From positions 1 to 64,000 of the forward strand of contig JAURNW010000028.1 in NCBI GenBank assembly GCA_030829985.1: 64,000 nucleotides of DNA. The letters run 5' to 3'. Positions 9,498-18,147 of the stretch are shown here, piece after piece. Source of the stretch: Gammaproteobacteria bacterium (GTDB lineage: Bacteria > Pseudomonadota > Gammaproteobacteria > Eutrophobiales > Eutrophobiaceae). A program made the translations under genes and the position numbers. The notes under the pieces are model-generated. The model was not told the DNA's origin. It saw only the letters and a program-made list of their open reading frames with translations, and ran no database searches. Each line of letters begins with the position of its first letter. Positions within the stretch are counted from its first letter, which is position 1.

Positions 9498-10429
9498 TAC
9501 AAGTCTTTCTTTAAAAGGTTTTCCATTGTTTTACATAGTGAATCAACACTGATGCCAAAGTAATCAAGCAATGAGTCCTGACTACCATATTTATCAGCAA
9601 ATTTATCGGCAAGCCCCATGCGAAATATTTTTCGAGCTTGTTCAGGCATTTCATCACTGCAATGTTCCAATACAGCACTACCTAAACCACCAATTCGGGT
9701 ATGTTCCTCGACGGTCACTACGCTATTTACTTTAGGTATCCATTCGTTTAATGCTAGTTGGTCTAAGGGTTTAATGGTATGCATATGTAAAACCCCACAT
9801 TTAACCCCTTTATCATTAAGTTTTTCAACCGCTTGAACTGCAAGTTGTGTCATCACCCCGGTAGTAATGAATAAACCCTCTCCAGGTTCCTGCATTAATA
9901 TAGCCTTGCCAATCTCAAATCCTAGTTCATCTTTACTGACAACATCGTCATAGCCTTTTGCCAAACGGATGTATATCGGACCGGGCCAATCTAGTGTCTT
10001 GTTCATAAACCGACTCATCTCATCAGCATCACAAGGCGCGACAACTGTCATATTTGGTAAAGCACGCATTATAGCTATATCCTCAACAGCTAAATGAGTG
10101 GGGCCTAACGGCGCATAGACAAAACCGCCACCATTGGCAATTAAACGCACAGGTAGATTTTGTAAACAAACATCAAGAGCTACTTGTTCATAGCATCGGC
10201 GAGTAAGGAATGTTGCTATAGTATTTACATATGGTATAAAACCTTCCATTGCCATGCCCGCTGCCATACCGACAACATGCTGCTCGCTAACGCCTTCCAT
10301 AAAAAATCGTTCCGGCATAGATGCTTTCATATCAGCAAGAACACCAGGTCCAAGATCCGAGCCGATAAAGACAACTCGTTTATCGCGCTGAGCAAGCTTA
10401 TATACATAATCTAATGACGTCTTTCGCAT
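9497..10429 (-). CDS. transketolase-like, C-terminal half (Pyr and C-terminal domains)
   Basis: This 310-residue protein covers the pyrimidine-binding and C-terminal domains of a transketolase (GVSEQHVVGMAAGMAMEG near 43-60, then the regulatory domain with VVTVEEHTRIGGLGSAV near 238-254). With the preceding gene it makes a split thiamine-diphosphate enzyme that transfers two-carbon ketol units. Split transketolases are common in secondary and polysaccharide pathways, unlike the single-chain housekeeping enzyme. The cofactor's activating glutamate is expected in the GVSEQH segment. Confidence 0.88.
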   Translation of the reverse strand: MRKTSLDYVYKLAQRDKRVVFIGSDLGPGVLADMKASMPERFFMEGVSEQHVVGMAAGMAMEGFIPYVNTIATFLTRRCYEQVALDVCLQNLPVRLIANGGGFVYAPLGPTHLAVEDIAIMRALPNMTVVAPCDADEMSRFMNKTLDWPGPIYIRLAKGYDDVVSKDELGFEIGKAILMQEPGEGLFITTGVMTQLAVQAVEKLNDKGVKCGVLHMHTIKPLDQLALNEWIPKVNSVVTVEEHTRIGGLGSAVLEHCSDEMPEQARKIFRMGLADKFADKYGSQDSLLDYFGISVDSLCKTMENLLKKDL

Positions 10430-10462
10430 AATGTCCTATCTCATTTAATTAATTCTTTTTTT

Positions 10463-11260
10463 TCAGGACAAACAATCATACATCGCCTGAATTTCCTCAG
10501 GCTTCAGACCTGATTTATGATGCCACTCAGCCTTCCCTTCAGCAAAGGGAAAGCCCTTGCTTTTAATCGTATGGCAAATAATCGCTGTCGGTTTTTCAGT
10601 ATTCAATGGCAAACGTTTTATCAAATTTTCAAGTGCGCCAATATCGTGTCCATCCACTTCTTCTACTTCGAATCCAAAACTGGTCCACTTTTCCGTTAAT
10701 GGTTCAAGATCTAATACTTCTTTTGTCGGCCCATAAGATTGGAGTTTATTGTAATCGACCATAACCGTTAGGTTAGATAACTTATGTTTAGCAGCAGACA
10801 TCGCCGCTTCCCAAACTGAACCTTCATTAATTTCACCATCCCCGGTTACTACAACAATCCGGTAATCTTGTTTACGAATCCTGGCCGCCAGTGCAATACC
10901 AACACCCATTGACAAACCATGCCCCAATGCTCCGGTTGATGCTTCCACTCCAGGTATTTTATGTCGTTCCGGATGTCCGCCAAGACGTGAATCCAATTTA
11001 CAAAATGAAAGCAATTCAGCTTCTTCAATAAAGCCTTTATCTGCCAACATGGCATACAGCGCCAAACAACCATGACCTTTACTTAAAAGCAAACGATCCC
11101 GTTCATCCCATCTCGGTTCATCTGATTTATAGTTTAAATAAGAATCAAATAGTACTCTGAGAATCTCTACTAGAGACATTGAAGAACCGAGATGACCTCT
11201 ACCTCCTCCTTCTAGTGCCTGAACGATTAATTTTCTAAGATGTTTGGAGCGTTGATCCAT
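10463..11260 (-). CDS. transketolase-like, N-terminal half (PP domain)
   Basis: A 265-residue thiamine-diphosphate-binding domain with the signature GDGEINEG (140-147) ending in N171, histidines in KGHGCLALY and a conserved GALGHGLSMGVG turn. It pairs with the next gene to form a two-chain transketolase. The ATG lies 26 bp inside the end of the HAD-phosphotransferase gene. Its place next to a SIS isomerase and a kinase/phosphatase fusion suggests a dedicated ketose-phosphate substrate for the glycan rather than central metabolism, which is inference. Confidence 0.88.
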   Translation of the reverse strand: MDQRSKHLRKLIVQALEGGGRGHLGSSMSLVEILRVLFDSYLNYKSDEPRWDERDRLLLSKGHGCLALYAMLADKGFIEEAELLSFCKLDSRLGGHPERHKIPGVEASTGALGHGLSMGVGIALAARIRKQDYRIVVVTGDGEINEGSVWEAAMSAAKHKLSNLTVMVDYNKLQSYGPTKEVLDLEPLTEKWTSFGFEVEEVDGHDIGALENLIKRLPLNTEKPTAIICHTIKSKGFPFAEGKAEWHHKSGLKPEEIQAMYDCLS

Positions 11261-12884
11261 AATGTGGAATATCCTCAGCGACCTGATTTAAAAGTGTTCT
11301 TGATTTACTCAATTGATTTGTGAGCATTTGATTAACATTCTTTTTATTTTGATGATTGGCATTTAATCTATTAATCAATTTTTCGGGCAAAAATTCGTTC
11401 AACAAAATTAAACACCACTTTAGTGCATACAATGGCAAATAAGCTGATAATCGTAATTCATAGCTGACATCAGACTTAAATATATCTTTTACTAGATTAA
11501 TCCATTTAGCTTTAAGCTCTCTGGATAAATTCATTCCCGGATGCCAATAAAAATCACTGATTAATTTAACTGGGTCATCCCAACCAAAATATTCAAAATC
11601 AATAAACATTATTCGTCCAGAATCTTCTTTAATAGCGTTATGTGAACCAAAATCTGATGGGCTCATTATTTGAAATTCACGATCCAAATTAGTATCAAAG
11701 AGGTCTGCTACTTTCTCTCTGGCTTGATTCATCAGCACTTCAAAGATAGGTGAAAATTCATGTTCAATAAAATAATGTAATTCTGACGAATCCGTCTGTT
11801 TTAACCGCTCAAGTCTTGTATTAATTTGTTGAATAATCATATTCCCAGATAAACATGCCTCTGATGCTTCAACAAACTTGTTTTTATCAATACGTCCCCG
11901 ACTTACTTTATATAAGGCTTCAATAAAATCCACTGCATTATCAATAAACTCCTCATCTACCAAATCTATTGAGTAACCAGATAGCCATTCATAAACAGCC
12001 CAATTCATATTTATATTTTTGGCACAAGCTTGCATTACAGGAAAACCCGACTCACACAGATACTGGCAACTGGTGTATTCCGTTTCGAGTCGTTTTCTCA
12101 TATCTAGCTGTCTATCCGGATAAATTTTTAGTGCATAACTCGTATCATCAATGGCAGTTAATTTATAAATACGACTATTCCCCCTGCCTTTAACAAGGTC
12201 AGCCTTTTTTACCTTCAGGGCGGGAAAAACATTTTTTGCTACGGTGACAACATCTAGTTCATTCCAGTCATCTAATATTGTTTTTTGTATTTGCCGCCAT
12301 GATCCTGCTATATTAATATCATTGCCGACTGAGTGTTTTTGTCCTGGTTCAAATAAGATCTTCTTTATACTTTTTGGAAAAGTTGATTCATTGAACACTT
12401 CAACGAGATCATCGATAAAATAATCACATTTCAATTCCTGAATTTTTTTGACTTTAAGTTCACGCGTTGATGAAAAATACACATCTTTTTCATTTAACAA
12501 TGAGGTATTGGTGTCAACTATGCCAATGTTCTGCATCCACTTCATAGCGGCATCCCTGAGCGGGACTTTCTCTTCATCAAAATGCCCATATTCAGATTTA
12601 TGACTAACAACCACAATGCGATAGTTTTTTAATCTAGAGAGATAAAGAAACTCAATAACCCCTGGAAACAAAGAGGCCAGATGCATGTATTTTCCATACA
12701 CCTTTCCCTGTAATTTCTGCCAGCTCAGATCACCATCAACCTGTTTTAACAGATTATTTTTAACCTGACTCTTGGACAATAAGCCACCGTCTTCGAGCAT
12801 CCCCAGTTTTCGAGCAACATTGCAAAATACATGATCATAACAAGCAATAGTATTATCGAAATCAATACCAATGACGAGCTGCAC
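11235..12884 (-). CDS. HAD-like domain fused to an aminoglycoside-phosphotransferase-like kinase
   Basis: A 549-residue two-domain protein. The first about 200 residues form a HAD-type phosphatase-like domain with motif I DFDNT (D8, D10, T12) and a later EKDVYFSS/FIDDL region. The rest is an APH-type small-molecule kinase: ATP-loop residues near 235-240, ALKIYP with the ATP-binding lysine, a Brenner-loop-like SDFGSHNA and the metal motif in FIDFEYFGWDDP. It begins with GTG, overlapping the upstream stop by 1 bp. A kinase plus phosphatase on one sugar recalls the HldE/GmhB steps of heptose activation, but the substrate is unknown. Confidence 0.75.
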   Translation of the reverse strand: MQLVIGIDFDNTIACYDHVFCNVARKLGMLEDGGLLSKSQVKNNLLKQVDGDLSWQKLQGKVYGKYMHLASLFPGVIEFLYLSRLKNYRIVVVSHKSEYGHFDEEKVPLRDAAMKWMQNIGIVDTNTSLLNEKDVYFSSTRELKVKKIQELKCDYFIDDLVEVFNESTFPKSIKKILFEPGQKHSVGNDINIAGSWRQIQKTILDDWNELDVVTVAKNVFPALKVKKADLVKGRGNSRIYKLTAIDDTSYALKIYPDRQLDMRKRLETEYTSCQYLCESGFPVMQACAKNINMNWAVYEWLSGYSIDLVDEEFIDNAVDFIEALYKVSRGRIDKNKFVEASEACLSGNMIIQQINTRLERLKQTDSSELHYFIEHEFSPIFEVLMNQAREKVADLFDTNLDREFQIMSPSDFGSHNAIKEDSGRIMFIDFEYFGWDDPVKLISDFYWHPGMNLSRELKAKWINLVKDIFKSDVSYELRLSAYLPLYALKWCLILLNEFLPEKLINRLNANHQNKKNVNQMLTNQLSKSRTLLNQVAEDIPHYGSTLQTS

Positions 12885-13879
12885 TATAGTTTAAGGCTCT
12901 GCATACGCTTAATGTTAAAATATCGTTCGTCTTCAAATGAATTTGGCAACAGGCCCTTTTCAAAAGCTGTCTTAAGATCTTCCACGGCTTCTTTAATCGT
13001 GTGTGTTGTCTTAAAACCTAATTTATCCGCAATTTTTTTTGAAGAAATATGATAAGAGCGATTATCGTCTGATGCTGTCCTAACCAGATTGACGTCATCA
13101 CCAATCACTGCTTGTACTGTTTCGGCTAATTCAAGAACAGTTTGATTTTCGAAACCAGCATTAAATACATCACCTGCAATTTTTTCATCTGGCGCTTTAA
13201 GCAAGGCTAGATAGGCATCAACCATATCAGCAATATGAATATTAGGACGTAATTGGTCGCCACCGAACACACTAATCTCGCGTTTATGAAATGCCAGATT
13301 TGATAAAATATTTACGACCACATCTAATCTTTGCCGAGGAGAATAACCACAAACTGTCGCTGGACGAATTGTCACCGTAGTAAACTCAGGTGATTGATAT
13401 TCTGCAAGGATAGTTTCACAATCTGCTTTAAATTTCGAATAATCCGTTAGTGGTTCGAGTAACATTTCTTCATAAACATCTTTTTCTTCTTTAATGCCGT
13501 ACACAGAAGAAGACGAAGCGTAGATAAAACGTTTTACAGAAGCGGCTTGGCTAATTTCAACTAATGGTCTAAAAGCATCAAGATTAATCGATTTACCAAG
13601 CTCAGGATTTAGTTCAAAACTGGGATCATTTGAGATGCACGCTAAATGAATAACGCAATCATGTCCTGGAATACAATCCTTCAATGTATGTTCATCCCTG
13701 ATATCGCCCTTGATTATTGTTAAGTTCGGATGCGACTGTAAAACATCTTCTCCATAAATCATTAAATCAAAAACAGTAACACTATAGCCTTCTTCAAGTA
13801 ATCGCGGAACTAGAACAGCTCCGACATAACCAGCCCCACCTGTAATAAAAATTTTATTTAAATTATTTTCCATACTCAC
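12884..13879 (-). CDS. NAD-dependent epimerase/dehydratase family protein (SDR)
   Basis: A 331-residue extended SDR with nucleotide loop GGAGYVG (14-20), serine-rich active-site strand ASSSSVYG and catalytic pair Y147/K151 (YSKFK). The DLMIYGEDVL segment after the second strand matches a subgroup common in polysaccharide clusters. It could act on an NDP-sugar as an epimerase, dehydratase or reductase; sequence alone does not decide. Downstream of the second SDR gene by 31 bp and joined to the HAD-phosphotransferase gene by a 1-bp overlap. Confidence 0.82.
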   Translation of the reverse strand: MSMENNLNKIFITGGAGYVGAVLVPRLLEEGYSVTVFDLMIYGEDVLQSHPNLTIIKGDIRDEHTLKDCIPGHDCVIHLACISNDPSFELNPELGKSINLDAFRPLVEISQAASVKRFIYASSSSVYGIKEEKDVYEEMLLEPLTDYSKFKADCETILAEYQSPEFTTVTIRPATVCGYSPRQRLDVVVNILSNLAFHKREISVFGGDQLRPNIHIADMVDAYLALLKAPDEKIAGDVFNAGFENQTVLELAETVQAVIGDDVNLVRTASDDNRSYHISSKKIADKLGFKTTHTIKEAVEDLKTAFEKGLLPNSFEDERYFNIKRMQSLKL

Positions 13880-13910
13880 TCTTTCTTCAGTTTAGGATTT
13901 ATATAATTAG

Positions 13911-14894
13911 TTAATCACTACCAAGATATTTAAACCAATCTTCAGTCGCTGATGCAATGCTATCTGGATTCCACACTGGAGCGTTACGCCAGTAATCAAT
14001 ATTCCCTACAACCTTCGCAACGCCCTCTTCAATCGTAACCTTCGGTTCCCAATTAAGTTCAGTTCTGATTCTAGTAATATCTGCAAAGGTACAATCAGGT
14101 TCGCCAGGGCGTTTTGGTATAAATACGGTATTGTCACTTAATAACTCTACCAAACGATTCACCGAAACAGTTTTACCACTGCCCACATTATATATTGTAT
14201 TCGTTTTATCACTTTGAGCAGCTGTAACTAATGCATTGACTATATCTGTAACATAAGTAAAGTCGCGCGTTTGCTTACCATCGCCAACTATTGTTAATGG
14301 TTTGTCCGCTAGTTTTTGGGCAAGGAAAACACCAAAAACAGCACCATAAGTACCTGATGTTCTTGAACGAGTACCATAGACATTAAAAAACCGTAATGAT
14401 ACTGCAGGTAATTTATAGACTTGAGCCCAATGCATAACAAGTTCTTCACCAATTCGTTTTGTTAAAGCGTAAGGATATTGTGGTCGCATCTCTGCTTTTT
14501 CAGAAGTAGGGTAATCGTCAGGGATTCCATAACACGATGATGAAGCTGAATAAAGAAATCGACTTACATTAGCAGCGCGACAAGCTTGTAAAACATTAAA
14601 TGTTCCATCTACATTAGAACGAAAGTATGTATCAGGGTTTTGAATACTAGGTACAATATCTGCAAGAGCCGCAAGGTGGAATACCCAATCAGAATTTACA
14701 AATTCTTTAACCCACTCTCCGGGTATAGATAAGTCACATTCAACAAGTTTTATTTTATCATCTACGTGCTCAAGATTTCCTCGATGACCTGTACTAAAGT
14801 TATCCAAAACGATAACTTCATGACCAAGTTCAAGTAACATATCGACAAGATGGCTTCCTATAAAACCGGCTCCTCCTGTTATTATAGATTTCAT
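13911..14894 (-). CDS. UDP-sugar 4-epimerase-like SDR
   Basis: A 327-residue SDR with GGAGFIG (7-13), the LDNFSTGHRGNL ribose-binding turn, SASSSCYG and Y142/K146 (YPYALTK). The layout is that of UDP-glucose/UDP-GlcNAc 4-epimerases (GalE, WbpP). Two UDP-sugar dehydrogenases upstream could supply uronic-acid substrates, so a UDP-uronic acid epimerase is also possible. It overlaps the SIS isomerase gene by 4 bp (ATGA). Confidence 0.82.
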   Translation of the reverse strand: MKSIITGGAGFIGSHLVDMLLELGHEVIVLDNFSTGHRGNLEHVDDKIKLVECDLSIPGEWVKEFVNSDWVFHLAALADIVPSIQNPDTYFRSNVDGTFNVLQACRAANVSRFLYSASSSCYGIPDDYPTSEKAEMRPQYPYALTKRIGEELVMHWAQVYKLPAVSLRFFNVYGTRSRTSGTYGAVFGVFLAQKLADKPLTIVGDGKQTRDFTYVTDIVNALVTAAQSDKTNTIYNVGSGKTVSVNRLVELLSDNTVFIPKRPGEPDCTFADITRIRTELNWEPKVTIEEGVAKVVGNIDYWRNAPVWNPDSIASATEDWFKYLGSD

Positions 14895-15469
14895 AATGTT
14901 TTTTCCTCAGATAAATCTATCTGACTAAGCCATTGCATACATATATGAGCGACAATCAATTGTAGATCTTCAGCAATCTGCATATCGTCAATTTCAAAGT
15001 GAATTGGGAATTTTGCAAGATGCTTACATTTACCTCCTGAATAACCAAGTATTGCAAATGTCTTCATTTTAAGAGCATTACCAATCTCAAGTGCTTTAAC
15101 GACATTTGGTGAATTTCCGCTGCCCGATAAAACAATCAAAATATCATCATTATTGGCTTTTACTCTTAGCTGCTCAGAATAGATTTCTTCATACCCCAAG
15201 TCATTTGCCAAACATGTTAGAATTGAAGGGTTTGAGCTTAGTGCATCAACTCTCAGACCTTTACCATTTCTCATGCCAGCGCCATAGATAAAGTCATTTG
15301 CAATATGAATTGCATTACCTGCGCTTCCACCATTTCCACATATATAAATTGTTTTGTTTGTTTCCCACGCCATAAGTAGCGCTTCGCAAAGTTTTTCAAT
15401 TTCATTCATGGCTGGCATTTCTAAAGTGGCCGAAAGCTTATTAGTATAGTTTTTTATATGTTTTTTCAT
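14891..15469 (-). CDS. SIS-domain phosphosugar isomerase (GmhA-like)
   Basis: A 192-residue protein with the phosphosugar-binding motifs CGNGGSAGNA (44-53) and SGSGNSPNV (115-123). This is the fold and size of sedoheptulose-7-phosphate isomerase GmhA and of DiaA. By my hand alignment the GmhA zinc site (H61, E65, Q172, H180 in E. coli) corresponds to H55, D59, E167 and H175 here, so metal binding looks kept with two acidic substitutions. Beside a split transketolase it may turn the ketose phosphate into an aldose phosphate. First gene of the sugar block after the ABC transporter (80-bp gap). Confidence 0.82.
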   Translation of the reverse strand: MKKHIKNYTNKLSATLEMPAMNEIEKLCEALLMAWETNKTIYICGNGGSAGNAIHIANDFIYGAGMRNGKGLRVDALSSNPSILTCLANDLGYEEIYSEQLRVKANNDDILIVLSGSGNSPNVVKALEIGNALKMKTFAILGYSGGKCKHLAKFPIHFEIDDMQIAEDLQLIVAHICMQWLSQIDLSEEKTL

Positions 15470-15549
15470 GTAAGTTTATTAATAAATGTTGACTGATATA
15501 AAATATTACAAACGCTCAATAACTTTTTTATTTGCTCTATGATTTATAT

Positions 15550-17349
15550 TCATTTCTCACGCTTATAAAGTATTGTTTCAGGCTTACCCTCTTCAACAAT
15601 CATGCCGTGTTCCAGACGATACAACCAGTCACTATGTTCGACGGTTGATAGTCTGTGGGCAACAATAATAATTGTTTTATTACCTTTCAAATCTCTAACA
15701 GCATCCATAACCGTTGCTTCAGTTTCGTTATCCAAAGAGCTTGTTGCTTCATCTAAAACAAGAATGCTTGGATCATGATACAAAGCTCTGGCTATACCAA
15801 TACGTTGTCTCTGCCCACCAGACAAACGTATGCCTCGCTCACCTACAACAGAATCCAAACCATGTGGCTGACTCTTTAAAAAAGAATCCATATGTGCAGC
15901 ACTTAAAGCTTTGTTTACAGCAGTATCATCTATTTCCTTGTCAGACAATCCAAAAGCTACATTACGTCGCAAAGTATCATCTGTTAGATAAATCGTTTGT
16001 GGTACATAGCCTATCTTGTCCTGCCAACCACGTAGATTTGTATGTATATCAATACCATCTACCTTTATGGAACCATTTTTTGGAGGAAGCAAACCGAGAA
16101 TGATATCTATTAAAGTGCTCTTACCTGCACCTGTAGTACCCACTAAACCTACAGTCGTACCAAATGGTATTGAAAAACTCACATTGTTAAGAGCATTACT
16201 TTCTGTTTTTTCATAGGAAAAACTTACATTAGATAGTGTAATTTCCCTATTAAATGGAAACTCTTCATTACTTTTAATTGACTCAGCCTTTTCAAACAAA
16301 CTGAACTCATCAAACAATTTATTGATCGCCGGCAACGCATAACGAATTCCTTGGAATGAACCTATAACACGACTAACTGATGGCATTATTCGAAATGCGG
16401 CTGCAGCAAATAACGCTAATATAGGCAAAAGTGAATCCATTGGTTTGCCTCGTTCTATCATCACAAAAACTAAAACAACGAGACCAAAAACTGCTAGCAG
16501 TTCCAACCATAAACGAGGTAATGCCTGAATTGTAAACCAACCTTGGCTTACTTTTGCCGAACCTATATTATGGATTTGATATTGATCAATAAATTCTTTT
16601 TCTCTTCCAAGTAATTTTACTTCTTTGGTACTACCTAATCCCTGTTGCAAATGTTGTATGCGTTGACCTTCATGAACTTGACGCGCTTCACCCCAGCGTA
16701 AAACCAGTCCTTTAGTCATCACACTAATCATACACCCGGCAATTCCAATAGTTGCAACTACAATTAATGCCCCACTCGGTTCCATGTAAAGTAATAAAAT
16801 AGAAATACCCAAAAAAATAGAAGTCTCTGTCAATATACCAAGTATCGATTGTACTGACTTGGTGAACATACCAACCTCGGCTGTTGCGTTGTGAATTAGC
16901 TGTGCAGAATTTCGTTGCAAATGAAATGTATAAGGCATGTGCAAATAACCTGCAAAAAGCCTATGTGACAAGTCAGCTTGCAATCTAAATATAAAACGGG
17001 CTTGCCACCATGTAAAAAAAACCATAAATAAGACTTTAATCGTATAAACACCAGCAAACACGAGCATACCAATTATCACTAACTGTTCACGAGTTGGATT
17101 ACCTATAGAATTAAGTAATAGTTGTAGTTTTGGATTTGCAACATCAAAATCAGCCTGAGTCATAAAACTTAAAGCTGGTACTATCAAACTAAGCCCAAAT
17201 GTTTCTAGTAACATACCAATAAACATTAATCCTAATAGAACAAATGTCATTTTTTGTTGTTTAATACTTAATGAGCGCCAAAGTTTTTTGCTTATAGAAA
17301 TATCAGGCACAAATACATTACTTTTAGAAAATTTAGTTTTTTCGTCCAT
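15550..17349 (-). CDS. ABC transporter, fused permease/ATPase, PglK/MsbA-like flippase
   Basis: A half-transporter of about 600 residues: six membrane helices in the first about 340 residues, then an ATPase domain with Walker A GTTGAGKST (about 404-412), signature LSGGQ (about 509), Walker B ILVLDE (about 529) and the AHR switch histidine. Homologues flip lipid-linked oligosaccharides across the inner membrane. The open frame extends to an ATG at 17364, but the five extra codons (MAVAW) are exactly the ops element, so I take the ATG at 17349 as the start. No good Shine-Dalgarno is seen, as known for several RfaH-dependent genes. First gene after ops. Confidence 0.88.
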   Translation of the reverse strand: MDEKTKFSKSNVFVPDISISKKLWRSLSIKQQKMTFVLLGLMFIGMLLETFGLSLIVPALSFMTQADFDVANPKLQLLLNSIGNPTREQLVIIGMLVFAGVYTIKVLFMVFFTWWQARFIFRLQADLSHRLFAGYLHMPYTFHLQRNSAQLIHNATAEVGMFTKSVQSILGILTETSIFLGISILLLYMEPSGALIVVATIGIAGCMISVMTKGLVLRWGEARQVHEGQRIQHLQQGLGSTKEVKLLGREKEFIDQYQIHNIGSAKVSQGWFTIQALPRLWLELLAVFGLVVLVFVMIERGKPMDSLLPILALFAAAAFRIMPSVSRVIGSFQGIRYALPAINKLFDEFSLFEKAESIKSNEEFPFNREITLSNVSFSYEKTESNALNNVSFSIPFGTTVGLVGTTGAGKSTLIDIILGLLPPKNGSIKVDGIDIHTNLRGWQDKIGYVPQTIYLTDDTLRRNVAFGLSDKEIDDTAVNKALSAAHMDSFLKSQPHGLDSVVGERGIRLSGGQRQRIGIARALYHDPSILVLDEATSSLDNETEATVMDAVRDLKGNKTIIIVAHRLSTVEHSDWLYRLEHGMIVEEGKPETILYKREK

Positions 17350-17350
17350 C

Positions 17351-17362
17351 CACGCTACCGCC
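17351..17362 (-). promoter_or_regulatory. ops element for RfaH recruitment
   Basis: On the minus strand this is GGCGGTAGCGTG, identical to the E. coli ops consensus. In known cases RNA polymerase pauses here and RfaH binds the exposed non-template strand, then suppresses termination over a long operon and helps recruit ribosomes. The element directs transcription leftward into the ABC transporter and about 17 kb of sugar genes. rfaH itself is encoded 0.8 kb upstream. Confidence 0.9.
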
Positions 17363-17367
17363 ATGTG

Positions 17368-17384
17368 GTGTTATTTATTAACAC
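17368..17384 (-). repeat. inverted repeat just before ops
   Basis: GTGTTA and TAACAC are separated by 5 bases, 5 bp upstream of ops in the direction of transcription. It sits where the JUMPstart leader lies in enterobacterial polysaccharide operons, and may form a leader hairpin. No T-tract follows, so it is not an intrinsic terminator. Confidence 0.55.
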
Positions 17385-17446
17385 TACACAGAGTATTCAT
17401 TTAGTTTTTTACTACTTTATCTATTAGGACTTGCCTACTTTAATTA

Positions 17447-18055
17447 CTAACTACTGACATCAACTCCAAGAATTGATGGCGTCATCACTTTTTCTTTACC
17501 CGGATTTTTTATAAGTAACTCATAATATCGTGACGCTTTATCTAACGCAGTTAAGATACAACGATCAAATTCAGGAATCTCATTGATATTTCCCCATATC
17601 GGTAAGTCTAAAAATAATTTTGTATTACTTTCAGGTTCCCACACACCGATAACTGTTAAGTCATGTTCGAGTGCACGTATTGAGGCAATTTCCGTCAATT
17701 CTGATAGCCCGCAAAAAACAATTCGCTTGAATGCTTTTTGTTCGCATTCATAAAACAATTTTGTTAAAGAATCACTGGACTTACGATAAAAGTGAAATGA
17801 ATTACTTAAATACTCAGCTGTAAGCCGACTTTTCTCAGAGAAACCTTTTGGAGTTAAATAATAGAGATAACGATTCGCGGGGGCTTGTTGTACTTTTATT
17901 AAACCTTTATGGACACAACGTTTTAAGTATGAATTTGCCAAACCAAGAGCAACGTTGAGCTTGTCCGCAATATGTCGCTGCGTCACATCATTCTGGTTTT
18001 CAATAGCCTGAAGAATTTCCAATGTGGCTGTATCTTCTTTTTGCTTAGTGTTCAT
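17447..18055 (-). CDS. winged helix-turn-helix regulator of the polysaccharide locus
   Basis: A 202-residue protein whose first about 75 residues form a winged helix (helix-turn-helix about 24-52, TQRHIADKLNVALGLANSYL, wing with APANRYLYYLTPKG). The remaining 125 residues hold a Rossmann-like segment (KRIVFCGLSELTEIASIRAL), perhaps a ligand-binding or CoA-binding-like domain. It lies between rfaH and the ops element, so it is likely a local regulator of glycan expression. The upstream spacer contains inverted repeats that could be its own operator. Its target is not known. Confidence 0.72.
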   Translation of the reverse strand: MNTKQKEDTATLEILQAIENQNDVTQRHIADKLNVALGLANSYLKRCVHKGLIKVQQAPANRYLYYLTPKGFSEKSRLTAEYLSNSFHFYRKSSDSLTKLFYECEQKAFKRIVFCGLSELTEIASIRALEHDLTVIGVWEPESNTKLFLDLPIWGNINEIPEFDRCILTALDKASRYYELLIKNPGKEKVMTPSILGVDVSS

Positions 18056-18057
18056 AA

Positions 18058-18108
18058 GTTGAACAGTATATATGAGAGTGTTCAGACTTTGAACTACTAG
18101 ATGTAGTA
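18058..18108. promoter_or_regulatory. cluster of inverted repeats, possible operator
   Basis: Three small dyads sit directly upstream of the winged-helix gene. TGAAC and GTTCA flank a TATATA-containing stretch (18059-18084); GTTCA-5-TGAAC lies at 18080-18094; TACTA-4-TAGTA at 18095-18108. The shared TGAAC/GTTCA arms suggest dimeric protein binding, with the adjacent regulator as the natural candidate. A nearby promoter is plausible because of the TATATA run, but no clear -35 was found. Confidence 0.4.
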
Positions 18109-18147
18109 AATAAAACTATAGATTTGCCTGATAAAAGCCGTGAAAAG

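Noticed and set aside
17350..17364. ATG at 17364 as start of the ABC transporter
   Set aside because: The codons between it and the ATG at 17349 are the ops element itself, better read as leader than as protein.
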